In this document: piece after piece, positions 54,835 through 62,601 of the stretch
Numbering within the stretch: position 1 is the stretch's first letter
Layout: each line of letters opens with the position of its first letter
Assembly (NCBI RefSeq): GCF_005796105.1
Contig: NZ_VAUO01000009.1
Coordinates: 1-64,000, forward strand
Direction of reading: 5' to 3'
Length of the DNA stretch: 64,000 nt
DNA from: Pseudomonas mosselii
GTDB taxonomy: Bacteria > Pseudomonadota > Gammaproteobacteria > Pseudomonadales > Pseudomonadaceae
The notes under the pieces: model-generated
The model's database searches: none
The model's input: only the letters and a program-made list of their open reading frames with translations
What the model was told of the DNA's origin: nothing
Translations under genes and position numbers: made by a program

Positions 54835-55171
54835 ACAAGACGCAAGGACTGACAGGGTTGGCCGCTCGTTTCATCGGCAAGACTGCGTGCATGGGTGTCG
54901 ATCAGCGCACCCTACCTGCCGGGCCAGGACTTCTGCACGACCGACACAAAGCCTGGCTCGACGCACTTGCCATTTTTGCCACGTACTGCGCCAGCTGTAG
55001 CGCACCACCAAGACTTCGCGTTCGGCATGGCGAACTAAGCTGGCGTCGCAGGCTTGGCCAACGCAGAGGATGGGCAGCGGTTGCGCCTGAAGAGCTTGGC
55101 TGAGGCACGTAAGTGCTTTCTTGCGACTGCTCTGGATAGGACTGAAGCAAGCGCGTTCAGGCTGGAGCACA
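54835..55171. other. gap without supported gene
   Basis: Between the small Pro-rich ORF and the operators upstream of liuA. Frames on both strands are broken or lack coding character, and no start with a good Shine-Dalgarno is seen. It may contain decayed coding sequence. Confidence 0.5.
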
Positions 55172-55188
55172 TTAACGTTTACGTAAAG
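55172..55188 (+). promoter_or_regulatory. LiuR-like operator 1
   Basis: TTAACGTTTACGTAAAG matches the second site at 55215 at 14 of 17 positions. The ACGTnnACGTAAAG layout resembles the MerR-family LiuR motif known from gammaproteobacterial leucine-degradation promoters, as I recall it. Confidence 0.5.
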
Positions 55189-55214
55189 GCTACTAGACAA
55201 GCGACGGCGCGAAG

Positions 55215-55231
55215 CTTACGTTAACGTAAAG
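55215..55231 (+). promoter_or_regulatory. LiuR-like operator 2
   Basis: CTTACGTTAACGTAAAG contains the perfect 14-bp palindrome TTACGTTAACGTAA. It lies 104 bp upstream of the liuA start and 43 bp (about four helical turns) after operator 1. No liuR gene lies in the window, so the regulator would act in trans. Confidence 0.6.
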
Positions 55232-55334
55232 GTGAAAAGCAAAACCCGGTCATTCTGACCTGCCCCACAGGTAAGGCGGCAGGTTTATCGACTAGGGTGA
55301 AACCCAATTTCAAGAACAATAAGGTGCACCGTCC

Positions 55335-56498
55335 ATGTATTACCCGACCTTGAACTTCGCCCTGGGCGAAACCATCGACATGCTGCGTGACCAGGTGCGC
55401 ACCTTCGTGGCCACGGAACTGGCCCCGCGCGCTGCGCAAATCGACCACGACAACCTGTTCCCCGCCGACATGTGGCGCAAGTTCGGTGACATGGGCCTAT
55501 TGGGTATCACCGTGCCAGAACAGTACGGCGGGGCAGGCCTGGGCTACCTGGCGCATGTCGTGGCAATGGAAGAAATCAGCCGCGGCTCGGCCTCGGTGGC
55601 GCTGTCCTATGGCGCCCACTCCAACCTGTGCGTCAACCAGATCAACCGCAACGGCAATCACGAGCAGAAGCTCAAGTACCTGCCCAAACTCGTCAGCGGC
55701 GAACACATCGGCGCGCTGGCCATGAGCGAACCCAACGCCGGCTCCGACGTGGTATCGATGAAATTGCGCGCGGAAAAACGCGGTGACCGCTACGTGCTCA
55801 ACGGCAGCAAGACCTGGATCACCAACGGTCCCGACGCCAACACCTACGTGATCTATGCCAAGACCGACCTGGACAAGGGCGCGCATGGCATCACCGCGTT
55901 CATCGTCGAGCGCGATTTCAAAGGTTTCACCCGCAGCAACAAGTTCGACAAGCTGGGCATGCGCGGCTCCAACACCTGCGAGTTGTTCTTCGATGAGGTC
56001 GAGGTGCCCGAGCAGAACATCCTTGGCCAGCTCAACGGCGGCGTGCGCGTACTGATGAGCGGCCTGGACTACGAGCGCGTGGTGCTGTCGGGCGGGCCGA
56101 CCGGCATCATGCAAAGCTGCATGGACCTGGTGGTGCCCTACATCCACGACCGCAAGCAATTCGGCCAGAGCATCGGTGAGTTCCAACTGATCCAGGGCAA
56201 GATCGCCGATATGTACACCCAGCTCAACGCCAGCCGCGCCTACCTGTACGCCGTGGCCCAGGCCTGCGACCGTGGCGAGACTACCCGCAAGGACGCAGCC
56301 GGGGTGATCCTGTATACCGCCGAACGCGCCACGCAAATGGCCCTTGAGGCGATCCAGATCCTGGGTGGCAACGGCTACATCAATGAATTCCCGGCCGGGC
56401 GCCTGCTGCGCGATGCCAAGCTGTACGAGATCGGCGCCGGCACCAGCGAAATCCGCCGGATGCTGATCGGCCGCGAACTGTTCAACGAAACGCGCTAG
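55335..56498 (+). CDS. liuA: isovaleryl-CoA dehydrogenase
   Basis: Acyl-CoA dehydrogenase of 387 aa oxidising isovaleryl-CoA to 3-methylcrotonyl-CoA in leucine degradation. FAD-contact stretches are ALAMSEPNAGSDVVSMKL (about 127-144) and WITNGPDANTYVIYAKTD. Glu247 in SGLDYERVVLSGGP is at the catalytic-base position characteristic of isovaleryl-CoA dehydrogenase, distinct from the C-terminal Glu of other members. The C-terminus QILGGNGYINEFPAGRLLRD is conserved. AAGGTG lies 9 nt upstream. First gene of liuABCD. Confidence 0.94.
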   Translation: MYYPTLNFALGETIDMLRDQVRTFVATELAPRAAQIDHDNLFPADMWRKFGDMGLLGITVPEQYGGAGLGYLAHVVAMEEISRGSASVALSYGAHSNLCVNQINRNGNHEQKLKYLPKLVSGEHIGALAMSEPNAGSDVVSMKLRAEKRGDRYVLNGSKTWITNGPDANTYVIYAKTDLDKGAHGITAFIVERDFKGFTRSNKFDKLGMRGSNTCELFFDEVEVPEQNILGQLNGGVRVLMSGLDYERVVLSGGPTGIMQSCMDLVVPYIHDRKQFGQSIGEFQLIQGKIADMYTQLNASRAYLYAVAQACDRGETTRKDAAGVILYTAERATQMALEAIQILGGNGYINEFPAGRLLRDAKLYEIGAGTSEIRRMLIGRELFNETR

Positions 56499-56604
56499 GC
56501 GCAGTTGCAAGCCTGAAGTGGCAAGCTGCAAGCACGAGCAGCCTTGCGTACGACCCATTCTTGCCGCTCGACGCTCATGGCGTGAAGCGGCCGAAGGCAC
56601 AACG

Positions 56605-58209
56605 ATGATTCTCAAATCCCAGTTGAACACCCGCGCCCCGGACTTCATGCAGAACAGCGCGGCCATGTTGGAGCACGTCGACGCCCTGCGCACCCTGCTC
56701 GCCCAGGTGCACCAGGGCGGTGGGCCCAAGGCCCAGCAACGGCACACCGCGCGCGGCAAGCTGCTGCCCCGCGAGCGCATCGACCGGCTGCTCGACGTCG
56801 GCTCGGCGTTTCTCGAAATCGGCCAACTGGCCGCCCATGAGGTGTATGGCGAGGACGTGCCAGCTGCTGGCGTGATTGCCGGCATCGGTCGGGTCGAAGG
56901 CGTCGAGTGCATGATCGTGGCCAATGACGCCACGGTCAAAGGCGGCTCCTACTACCCACTGACCGTGAAAAAGCACCTGCGCGCACAAACCATCGCCCTA
57001 CAGAATCGCCTGCCGTGCCTGTACTTGGTGGACTCCGGCGGCGCCAACCTGCCGCGCCAGGACGAGGTATTCCCCGACCGCGAGCACTTCGGGCGGATTT
57101 TCTTCAACCAGGCCAACATGAGCGCCCTGGGCATTCCACAGATCGCCGTGGTGATGGGCTCGTGCACCGCTGGCGGTGCCTATGTGCCAGCCATGGCCGA
57201 CGAGGCGATCATGGTACGCCAGCAAGCGACCATCTTTCTCGCCGGCCCCCCGCTGGTCAAAGCCGCCACCGGCGAGGTGGTCAGCGCCGAAGCGCTGGGC
57301 GGGGCCGACGTGCACTGCCGCACCAGCGGCGTGGCCGACCATTACGCCGACAACGACGAACACGCCCTCGCACTGGCCCGGCGCTGCGTGGCCAACCTCA
57401 ACTGGCAGAAGCTGGGCAGGCTGCAATGCAGGATACCGGTCGCGCCGCTGTATGCCGCCGAGGAGCTGTACGGCGTGGTGCCGGCCGACGCCAAGCAACC
57501 CTTCGATGTACGCGAGGTGATCGCGCGGCTGGTGGATGGCTCGCAGTTCGATGAATTCAAAGCCCTGTTCGGCACCACCCTGGTGTGCGGCTTTGCGCAC
57601 CTGCACGGCTACCCGGTGGCGATCCTGGCCAACAACGGCATCCTCTTCGCCGAAGCTGCGCAAAAGGGTGCGCACTTCATCGAACTGGCCTGCCAACGTG
57701 GCATCCCGCTGCTGTTCCTGCAGAACATCACAGGTTTCATGGTGGGCAAGAAGTACGAAGAAGGCGGCATCGCCAAGCACGGCGCCAAGCTGGTGACGGC
57801 CGTGGCCTGTGCCCAGGTGCCGAAGTTCACGGTGATCATCGGCGGCAGTTTTGGCGCTGGCAACTACGGCATGTGCGGGCGCGCCTACGACCCGCGTTTC
57901 TTGTGGATGTGGCCCAATGCGCGCATCGGCGTGATGGGCGCCGAGCAAGCCGCCGGGGTACTGGCCCAGGTCAAGCGCGAGCAGGGCGAGCGCAGCGGCG
58001 AGCCATTCAGCGCCGAGGATGAGCGCCAGCTCAAGCAACCGATCCTTGATCAGTACGAACGCCAAGGCCACCCCTATTACTCCAGCGCAAGGCTGTGGGA
58101 CGACGGCGTCATCGACCCGGCGCAGACCCGTGATGTCCTGGGCCTGGCCTTGTCAGCCGCACTGAACGCCCCGATCGAACAGAGCCGCTTCGGCATTTTT
58201 CGGATGTGA
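56605..58209 (+). CDS. liuB: methylcrotonyl-CoA carboxylase, carboxyltransferase (beta) subunit
   Basis: Protein of 534 aa with N- and C-terminal crotonase-like carboxyltransferase domains. Typical stretches: RGKLLPRERIDRLLD (about 50-64), VKGGSYYPLTVKKHLRAQ (about 112-129), VDSGGANLPRQDEVFPD, and the second-domain NITGFMVGKKYEEGGIAKHG. With LiuD it carboxylates 3-methylcrotonyl-CoA to 3-methylglutaconyl-CoA. The start at 56605 is favoured over an in-frame Met at 56518 whose extension is not conserved-looking. The 106-bp gap before it carries GCAAGC repeats common between Pseudomonas genes. Confidence 0.94.
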   Translation: MILKSQLNTRAPDFMQNSAAMLEHVDALRTLLAQVHQGGGPKAQQRHTARGKLLPRERIDRLLDVGSAFLEIGQLAAHEVYGEDVPAAGVIAGIGRVEGVECMIVANDATVKGGSYYPLTVKKHLRAQTIALQNRLPCLYLVDSGGANLPRQDEVFPDREHFGRIFFNQANMSALGIPQIAVVMGSCTAGGAYVPAMADEAIMVRQQATIFLAGPPLVKAATGEVVSAEALGGADVHCRTSGVADHYADNDEHALALARRCVANLNWQKLGRLQCRIPVAPLYAAEELYGVVPADAKQPFDVREVIARLVDGSQFDEFKALFGTTLVCGFAHLHGYPVAILANNGILFAEAAQKGAHFIELACQRGIPLLFLQNITGFMVGKKYEEGGIAKHGAKLVTAVACAQVPKFTVIIGGSFGAGNYGMCGRAYDPRFLWMWPNARIGVMGAEQAAGVLAQVKREQGERSGEPFSAEDERQLKQPILDQYERQGHPYYSSARLWDDGVIDPAQTRDVLGLALSAALNAPIEQSRFGIFRM

Positions 58210-58212
58210 CCC

Positions 58213-59028
58213 ATGACCGACTTCGACACCCTCGAACTGCACCACGACCCGCGCGGTTTCGCCACCTTATGGCTGAGCCGCGAAGACAAGCACAACGCCT
58301 TCAATGCGCAGATGATCCGCGAGCTGATCGTCGCCCTGGACCACCTCGCCGAAGACAGCAGCCTACGTTTCGTGATCCTACGCGGCCGTGGCCGACATTT
58401 CAGCGCCGGTGCCGACCTTGCCTGGATGCAGCAGTCAGCGGCGCTGGATTTCAACACCAACCTGGACGACGCACGCGAACTGGGCGAACTGATGTACGCC
58501 CTGCACCGGCTCAAGGTCCCGACCTTGGCGGTGGTGCACGGTGCAGCTTTTGGTGGCGCGCTAGGGCTGATCAGTTGCTGCGACATGGCCATTGGCACCG
58601 AGGATGCCCAGCTGTGCCTCTCGGAGGTACGCATCGGTCTAGCCCCGGCGGTGATCAGCCCGTTCGTGGTCAAAGCCATCGGTCAGCGCGCCGCCCGGCG
58701 CTACGCCCTTACCGCCGAGCGCTTCAGCGGCGTGCGTGCCCGCGAGCTGGGCCTGTTGGCCGAGGTGTATCCCGCGCAGGCACTCGAAGCGCACGTCAAT
58801 GCCTGGATCGACAACTTGCTGCACAACAGCCCCCAAGCGCTACGCGCCACCAAAGATCTGCTGCGCGAAGTCGATGACGGCGAACTGAGCCCTGCTCTGC
58901 GCCGTTACTGCGAGAACACCATCGCGCGCATTCGGGTGAGCGCCGAAGGGCAAGAGGGCCTGCGCGCGTTCCTCGAAAAGCGCGCCCCCGCCTGGCAATC
59001 CGTACACGAGCAGGAGCCGCGCCCATGA
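58213..59028 (+). CDS. liuC: 3-methylglutaconyl-CoA hydratase (enoyl-CoA hydratase family)
   Basis: Crotonase-fold protein of 271 aa hydrating methylglutaconyl-CoA to HMG-CoA. Oxyanion-hole stretches are FVILRGRGRHFSAGADLAWM (about 55-74) and AVVHGAAFGGALGLISCCD (about 105-123); the acidic catalytic region is EVRIGLAPAVISPFV. It lies 3 bp after liuB and overlaps liuD by ATGA. Position in the operon supports this hydratase over a fatty-acid enzyme. HMG-CoA lyase (liuE) is not in the window. Confidence 0.92.
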   Translation: MTDFDTLELHHDPRGFATLWLSREDKHNAFNAQMIRELIVALDHLAEDSSLRFVILRGRGRHFSAGADLAWMQQSAALDFNTNLDDARELGELMYALHRLKVPTLAVVHGAAFGGALGLISCCDMAIGTEDAQLCLSEVRIGLAPAVISPFVVKAIGQRAARRYALTAERFSGVRARELGLLAEVYPAQALEAHVNAWIDNLLHNSPQALRATKDLLREVDDGELSPALRRYCENTIARIRVSAEGQEGLRAFLEKRAPAWQSVHEQEPRP

Positions 59029-60977
59029 GCCGCCCCACCCTCACCACCTTGCTGGTCGCCAACCGTGGCGAAATCGCCTGCCGGGTGATGCGCACCGCCA
59101 AAGCCATGGGCCTGACCACCGTGGCCGTACACAGCGCCATCGACCGCGACGCACGGCACAGCCGCGAAGCCGATATCCGCGTCGATCTGGGCGGGAGCAA
59201 GGCCGCCGACAGCTACCTGATGATCGACAAGCTGATCGCCGCCGCCCACGCCAGCGGCGCCCAGGCCATCCACCCGGGTTATGGCTTCTTGTCGGAGAAC
59301 GCAGATTTCGCTCGCGCCGTGCAAGCGGCCGGGTTGCTCTTCCTGGGGCCACCTGCCAGCGCCATCGACGCGATGGGAAGCAAATCGGCGGCCAAGGCCC
59401 TCATGGAGGCCGCAGGCGTCCCGCTGGTGCCGGGCTACCATGGGCAAGCCCAGGATCTCGACACCTTCCTCGATGCAGCCGCGCGCATCGGCTACCCGGT
59501 GCTGCTCAAGGCCAGTGCCGGAGGTGGCGGCAAGGGCATGAAAGTGGTCGAAGCACCCGAGCACATGTCCGACGCCCTGGCCTCGGCGCAACGCGAGGCC
59601 CAGGCCGCCTTCGGCGATGCACGCATGCTGGTGGAGAAGTACGTGCTCGCGCCACGCCACGTGGAGATCCAGGTGTTCGCCGACCAGCACGGCCATTGCC
59701 TGTACCTCAACGAACGCGATTGCTCGATCCAGCGTCGCCACCAGAAGGTCGTCGAAGAAGCTCCAGCGCCGGGGCTGTCCGCCGAGTTGCGCCGGGCCAT
59801 GGGCGAAGCGGCGGTACGCGCCGCCCAGGCCATCGGCTATGTCGGTGCCGGCACGGTGGAGTTCCTGCTCGATGCACGGGGCGAATTCTTCTTCATGGAG
59901 ATGAACACCCGCTTGCAAGTCGAGCATCCGGTCACCGAGGCCATCACCGGGCTGGACCTGGTGGCCTGGCAGATACGTGTGGCCTGCGCAGAAGCACTGC
60001 CGATCAGCCAGGAAGAGGTCGCGCTGAACGGCCATGCCATCGAGGTGCGGCTATATGCCGAAGATCCTGCCCATCAATTTCTGCCGGCCACAGGCACACT
60101 GGCCGTGTATCGCGAATCGACGCCCGGCCCGGGCCGCCGGGTCGATAGCGGGGTCAGCGAGGGCGATACGGTGTCGCCGTTCTACGACCCGATGCTGGGC
60201 AAGCTGATCGCCTGGGGCGAAGATCGCGAACAGGCGCGCCTGCGTCTGCTGGCGATGCTCGACGAATTCGCCATCGGCGGCCTGAAGACCAACATCGCGT
60301 TCCTGCGGCGCATCCTCGCCCATCCGGCGTTTGCCGCGGCCGAGTTGGACACAGGCTTTATTGCGCGTCATCAGGACGAGCTACTACCCGCGCTCGATGC
60401 ACGGTCCGCGTCATTTTGGGAGGCCGCCGCCCATGCCTGGCTGCAAAGCGAACCACAGGCACCCCGCCAGGACGACCCCACCTCGCCCTGGGCCACGCAC
60501 AACGGCCTGCGCCTGGGGCTGCCGGCACGCAGCTGCGTGCACCTGCAATGCGCCGGCAGCGAACAGGCGGTAGCCCTGGAGCGCAGCGCGCCCGGCACCT
60601 GGCGCCTGGAGGGCGAGCAGTTGTGCCACGACCACGATGGCCTGCGCCAGCGCCGCCTGGCCGTACGTCGCGGCGACAAGCTGTACCTGCAATGGCAGGG
60701 CGAGCTGCATGCCATCAGCCGGCACGACCCGATCAGCGCCGCCGAGGCCAGCCACATCCACCAGGGCGGACTGAGTGCGCCCATGAACGGCAGCATCGTG
60801 CGGGTGCTGGTCACTCCCGGCCAGACGGTACAAGCCGGTACGGCGCTGGTCGTGCTGGAGGCGATGAAGATGGAACACAGCATCCGCGCGCCGCAGGATG
60901 GCACGGTGAACGCGCTGTTCTGCCAGGAAGGCGATATGGTCAGCGAGGGGGCGGTGTTGGTCGAGATGCAGGCGTGA
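59025..60977 (+). CDS. liuD: methylcrotonyl-CoA carboxylase, biotin-containing (alpha) subunit
   Basis: Protein of 650 aa: biotin carboxylase domain (about 1-450) with VANRGEIACRVMRTAKAMGL at the start, the ATP-grasp loop KASAGGGGKGMKVVE and MEMNTRLQVEHPVTE; a linker; and a biotinyl domain near the C-terminus with VLEAMKMEHS, biotin Lys at about 615. It carries out the biotin carboxylation half-reaction for LiuB. Start overlaps liuC. All signature motifs are intact. Confidence 0.94.
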   Translation: MSRPTLTTLLVANRGEIACRVMRTAKAMGLTTVAVHSAIDRDARHSREADIRVDLGGSKAADSYLMIDKLIAAAHASGAQAIHPGYGFLSENADFARAVQAAGLLFLGPPASAIDAMGSKSAAKALMEAAGVPLVPGYHGQAQDLDTFLDAAARIGYPVLLKASAGGGGKGMKVVEAPEHMSDALASAQREAQAAFGDARMLVEKYVLAPRHVEIQVFADQHGHCLYLNERDCSIQRRHQKVVEEAPAPGLSAELRRAMGEAAVRAAQAIGYVGAGTVEFLLDARGEFFFMEMNTRLQVEHPVTEAITGLDLVAWQIRVACAEALPISQEEVALNGHAIEVRLYAEDPAHQFLPATGTLAVYRESTPGPGRRVDSGVSEGDTVSPFYDPMLGKLIAWGEDREQARLRLLAMLDEFAIGGLKTNIAFLRRILAHPAFAAAELDTGFIARHQDELLPALDARSASFWEAAAHAWLQSEPQAPRQDDPTSPWATHNGLRLGLPARSCVHLQCAGSEQAVALERSAPGTWRLEGEQLCHDHDGLRQRRLAVRRGDKLYLQWQGELHAISRHDPISAAEASHIHQGGLSAPMNGSIVRVLVTPGQTVQAGTALVVLEAMKMEHSIRAPQDGTVNALFCQEGDMVSEGAVLVEMQA

Positions 60978-60981
60978 GGCC

Positions 60982-61049
60982 TAGGTGTTCGCCGAGAGCT
61001 CTTGGGCGCTCGATCTCATGGGCGCTGAAAAACCTCCGGCGAACACCTA
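60982..61049. other. inverted repeat between convergent liuD and the S24 regulator
   Basis: TAGGTGTTCGCCG (60982-60994) and CGGCGAACACCTA (61037-61049) are perfect 13-bp arms separated by 42 bp. GGGCGCT occurs twice in the loop. It fills the 91-bp convergent gap and may end transcription from either side; no U-tract. Confidence 0.5.
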
Positions 61050-61068
61050 CCTTGAACGCGATACGCCC

Positions 61069-61737
61069 TCAAAGCACCGCCTGCATGCGCACCACAACCC
61101 CCAGAAACTCACACCCCTCTTCGCACACCAGGGTCGGGTAGCTGTTGTTGAGCGCCTTCAAATACCACTGCCCACCCTCCTCGGCCACCTGGCGGAAGAT
61201 CGGCGATTTGCCCGGCAAGCGAGCGATCACCAACTTGCCGGGCTCGGCCTGCAGCCCATCATCGACGAGAATGCGCACCCCTTCAGGCACGCTCTTGCCA
61301 CTGCTGGCGCTCATGCTGTCGTTCTCGACCGTCAGCCAGAACGCCTTGCCTTGGGCCATGTACTCGGTCTGCTCGAACCCATTGGGCGTCTCGGCTTCAG
61401 GCTGGCCTAGCGCTGACCAGGCGAGCACCGGGTAACGGAAACACACAAAGTATTTCGCCTGTCCCTCATCGTCATCATCATCGTCGCCAGCCGAATAGCG
61501 GGCGCGCTCCTCGCCAACCTGGCCAAGCACGCGCAGTTGCAGGCTCACCTGGTAATGCGGCATGCCCAACTCGACGAACACCCGGTTCATCGAATCGACC
61601 CGTGGCTGGCGCCGTTTGCGCAGCCAATGCCCGACGCTGCCTTGGGAAACCCCAACACGTTCGGCCAGCTGCTCCTGGGAGATATCGAGCTCCTCGATCC
61701 GGTCTCGGACGAGTGCAATCCATTTGTCCATGTTCAT
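61069..61737 (-). CDS. XRE-family HTH / S24 LexA-like transcriptional repressor
   Basis: Protein of about 222 aa resembling phage CI/PrtR-type repressors. An N-terminal HTH (about 12-45, ISQEQLAERVGVSQGSVGHW) is followed by a linker with six consecutive Asp (about 85-90) and a C-terminal S24 domain. The nucleophile Ser is in VENDSMSASSG; where the catalytic Lys of LexA/CI sits, the sequence reads PIFRQVAEEG, so Arg replaces Lys. Self-cleavage may therefore be lost. The start is uncertain: Met at 61737 or 61731, with longer in-frame Met at 61782; none has a strong Shine-Dalgarno. No other phage genes are adjacent. Confidence 0.8.
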   Translation of the reverse strand: MNMDKWIALVRDRIEELDISQEQLAERVGVSQGSVGHWLRKRRQPRVDSMNRVFVELGMPHYQVSLQLRVLGQVGEERARYSAGDDDDDDEGQAKYFVCFRYPVLAWSALGQPEAETPNGFEQTEYMAQGKAFWLTVENDSMSASSGKSVPEGVRILVDDGLQAEPGKLVIARLPGKSPIFRQVAEEGGQWYLKALNNSYPTLVCEEGCEFLGVVVRMQAVL

Positions 61738-61780
61738 CGCAGGCACGATACGGACTACCCCCTCATGCTCAATACACATC

Positions 61781-61821
61781 AAGTATTATTTCTTGAATCA
61801 CAGAAAAATACTTCTGGTATT
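61781..61821. promoter_or_regulatory. operator-like inverted repeats in the divergent repressor promoter
   Basis: AAGTATT (61781-61787) faces AATACTT (61807-61813), and AATACTTCTGGTATT (61807-61821) is itself a palindrome. These AT-rich repeats lie between the repressor and the divergent DUF3077 gene and are good candidates for the repressor's own operators. Confidence 0.5.
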
Positions 61822-61869
61822 AATATCCCCCTGCACCCTTTCCCGATTGGTATTGGCAGGTAAATCAGG

Positions 61870-62178
61870 ATGAACAGTTCGAATAAAACGGATACAGATC
61901 TCGACGCCGAGGCTGCCCGCCGTGCGCTGGACTACTACCTCAACCCCACCCCCACCACCCCCAACCTCGAGCACACGCTCTGGACCCTGCGCGAAGGCGT
62001 GACCCACCAGCAGGCCAACGATCACGCATTGCAGTTACTGCGCTGCGCTGCCGCCACGGCTCACGAAACCGGCACCCACCTGCAGGGCACGACGCGGGAA
62101 GTGATGTTTGCACTGATGCACATGATCAACATGGCCCGTGCCCTGCTGGAGCAGCGCAACGCCATGACGGCGGAATGA
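61870..62178 (+). CDS. DUF3077 family protein
   Basis: Protein of 102 aa that matches the DUF3077 pattern of pseudomonads: variable N-terminus, then LREGVTHQQANDHALQLLRC, AAATAHETGTHLQG and a final helix MFALMHMINMARALLEQ. Mostly helical and cytoplasmic; function unknown. It is divergent from the S24 repressor and probably controlled by it through the shared AT-rich operator region. A weak CAGG precedes the ATG. Confidence 0.8.
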   Translation: MNSSNKTDTDLDAEAARRALDYYLNPTPTTPNLEHTLWTLREGVTHQQANDHALQLLRCAAATAHETGTHLQGTTREVMFALMHMINMARALLEQRNAMTAE

Positions 62179-62269
62179 ACAAGAAGGGAGACGTGACAGC
62201 CGAGACCCAGGGCGCCCGGGAATGAGGCGTGCAACCAGCCAGTTTTTTACCGTTTTCGGCAAAAAACAT

Positions 62270-62299
62270 TTGACTGGTAAATGATAACCATTATTATCG
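62270..62299 (+). promoter_or_regulatory. promoter with overlapping Fur box for the PrrF-like sRNA
   Basis: TTGACT (62270-62275), a 16-bp spacer and TATTAT (62292-62297) form a strong sigma-70 promoter. AAATGATAACCATTATTATC (62279-62298) overlaps it and closely resembles the Fur consensus GATAATGATAATCATTATC. Iron repression is expected. Confidence 0.8.
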
Positions 62300-62303
62300 C
62301 ACT

Positions 62304-62420
62304 CAGCAGGTCGCGAGACCCGCTGGATAACCTGCAAAGTCCTCAGGTCGGACTCTCAGATTATCTCCTCATCAGGCTAATCACGGTTTTTGACCCGGCT
62401 TTTTGCCGGGTCTTTTTTTT
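62304..62420 (+). ncRNA. prrF: PrrF-type iron-responsive small RNA
   Basis: About 116 nt from the predicted start near 62304 to the T-run. The conserved PrrF core is present: AGATTATCTCCTCATCAGGC at 62358, continuing TAATCACGGTTTTT, preceded by a 5' stem region with GGTCGCGAGACC. The Fur box and terminator on either side fit the PrrF layout. PrrF RNAs pair with mRNAs of iron-containing proteins to spare iron when Fur is inactive. Only a single copy is in this window, unlike the tandem prrF1-prrF2 of P. aeruginosa. The exact 5' end is inferred from the promoter. Confidence 0.85.
62392..62420 (+). terminator. intrinsic terminator of the PrrF-like sRNA
   Basis: GACCCGGC pairs with GCCGGGTC around a TTTTT loop and is followed by eight T. 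It is the only textbook rho-independent terminator I found in the window. Confidence 0.92.
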
Positions 62421-62517
62421 GGCTCTTCAGGCTAATGAAGATCGTTGATGGGCGCGATCATAGCAAAAATGTTTCAGGGCATGAACGCTCATTACAAATC
62501 TTTGCCGAATCAGCACT

Positions 62518-62532
62518 TGAGAATCAATCTCG
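62518..62532 (+). promoter_or_regulatory. Fur-box-like sequence upstream of the sigma/FecR-like gene
   Basis: TGAGAATCAATCTCG is a near palindrome similar to the TGAGAATnATTCTCA form of Fur sites. It lies 70 bp before the start at 62602, in the AT-richer part of the gap after the sRNA. Confidence 0.5.
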
Positions 62533-62601
62533 TTAAGATTAAGCTGACTTTGCGTCACGGAAGATGCGCCCCCTTTTCACCGCGCGAGCAAGGAACTGTC
62601 C

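Noticed and set aside
54871..55200. Minus-strand frame (about 109 codons) in the gap before liuA
   Set aside because: Composition and Cys/Arg richness look non-coding, it begins inside the LiuR-like operator, and no Shine-Dalgarno or domain is visible.
61069..62178. Prophage remnant around the S24 repressor
   Set aside because: No integrase, structural, lysis or replication gene is adjacent and flanks are chromosomal housekeeping genes; a lone CI-like repressor is insufficient.
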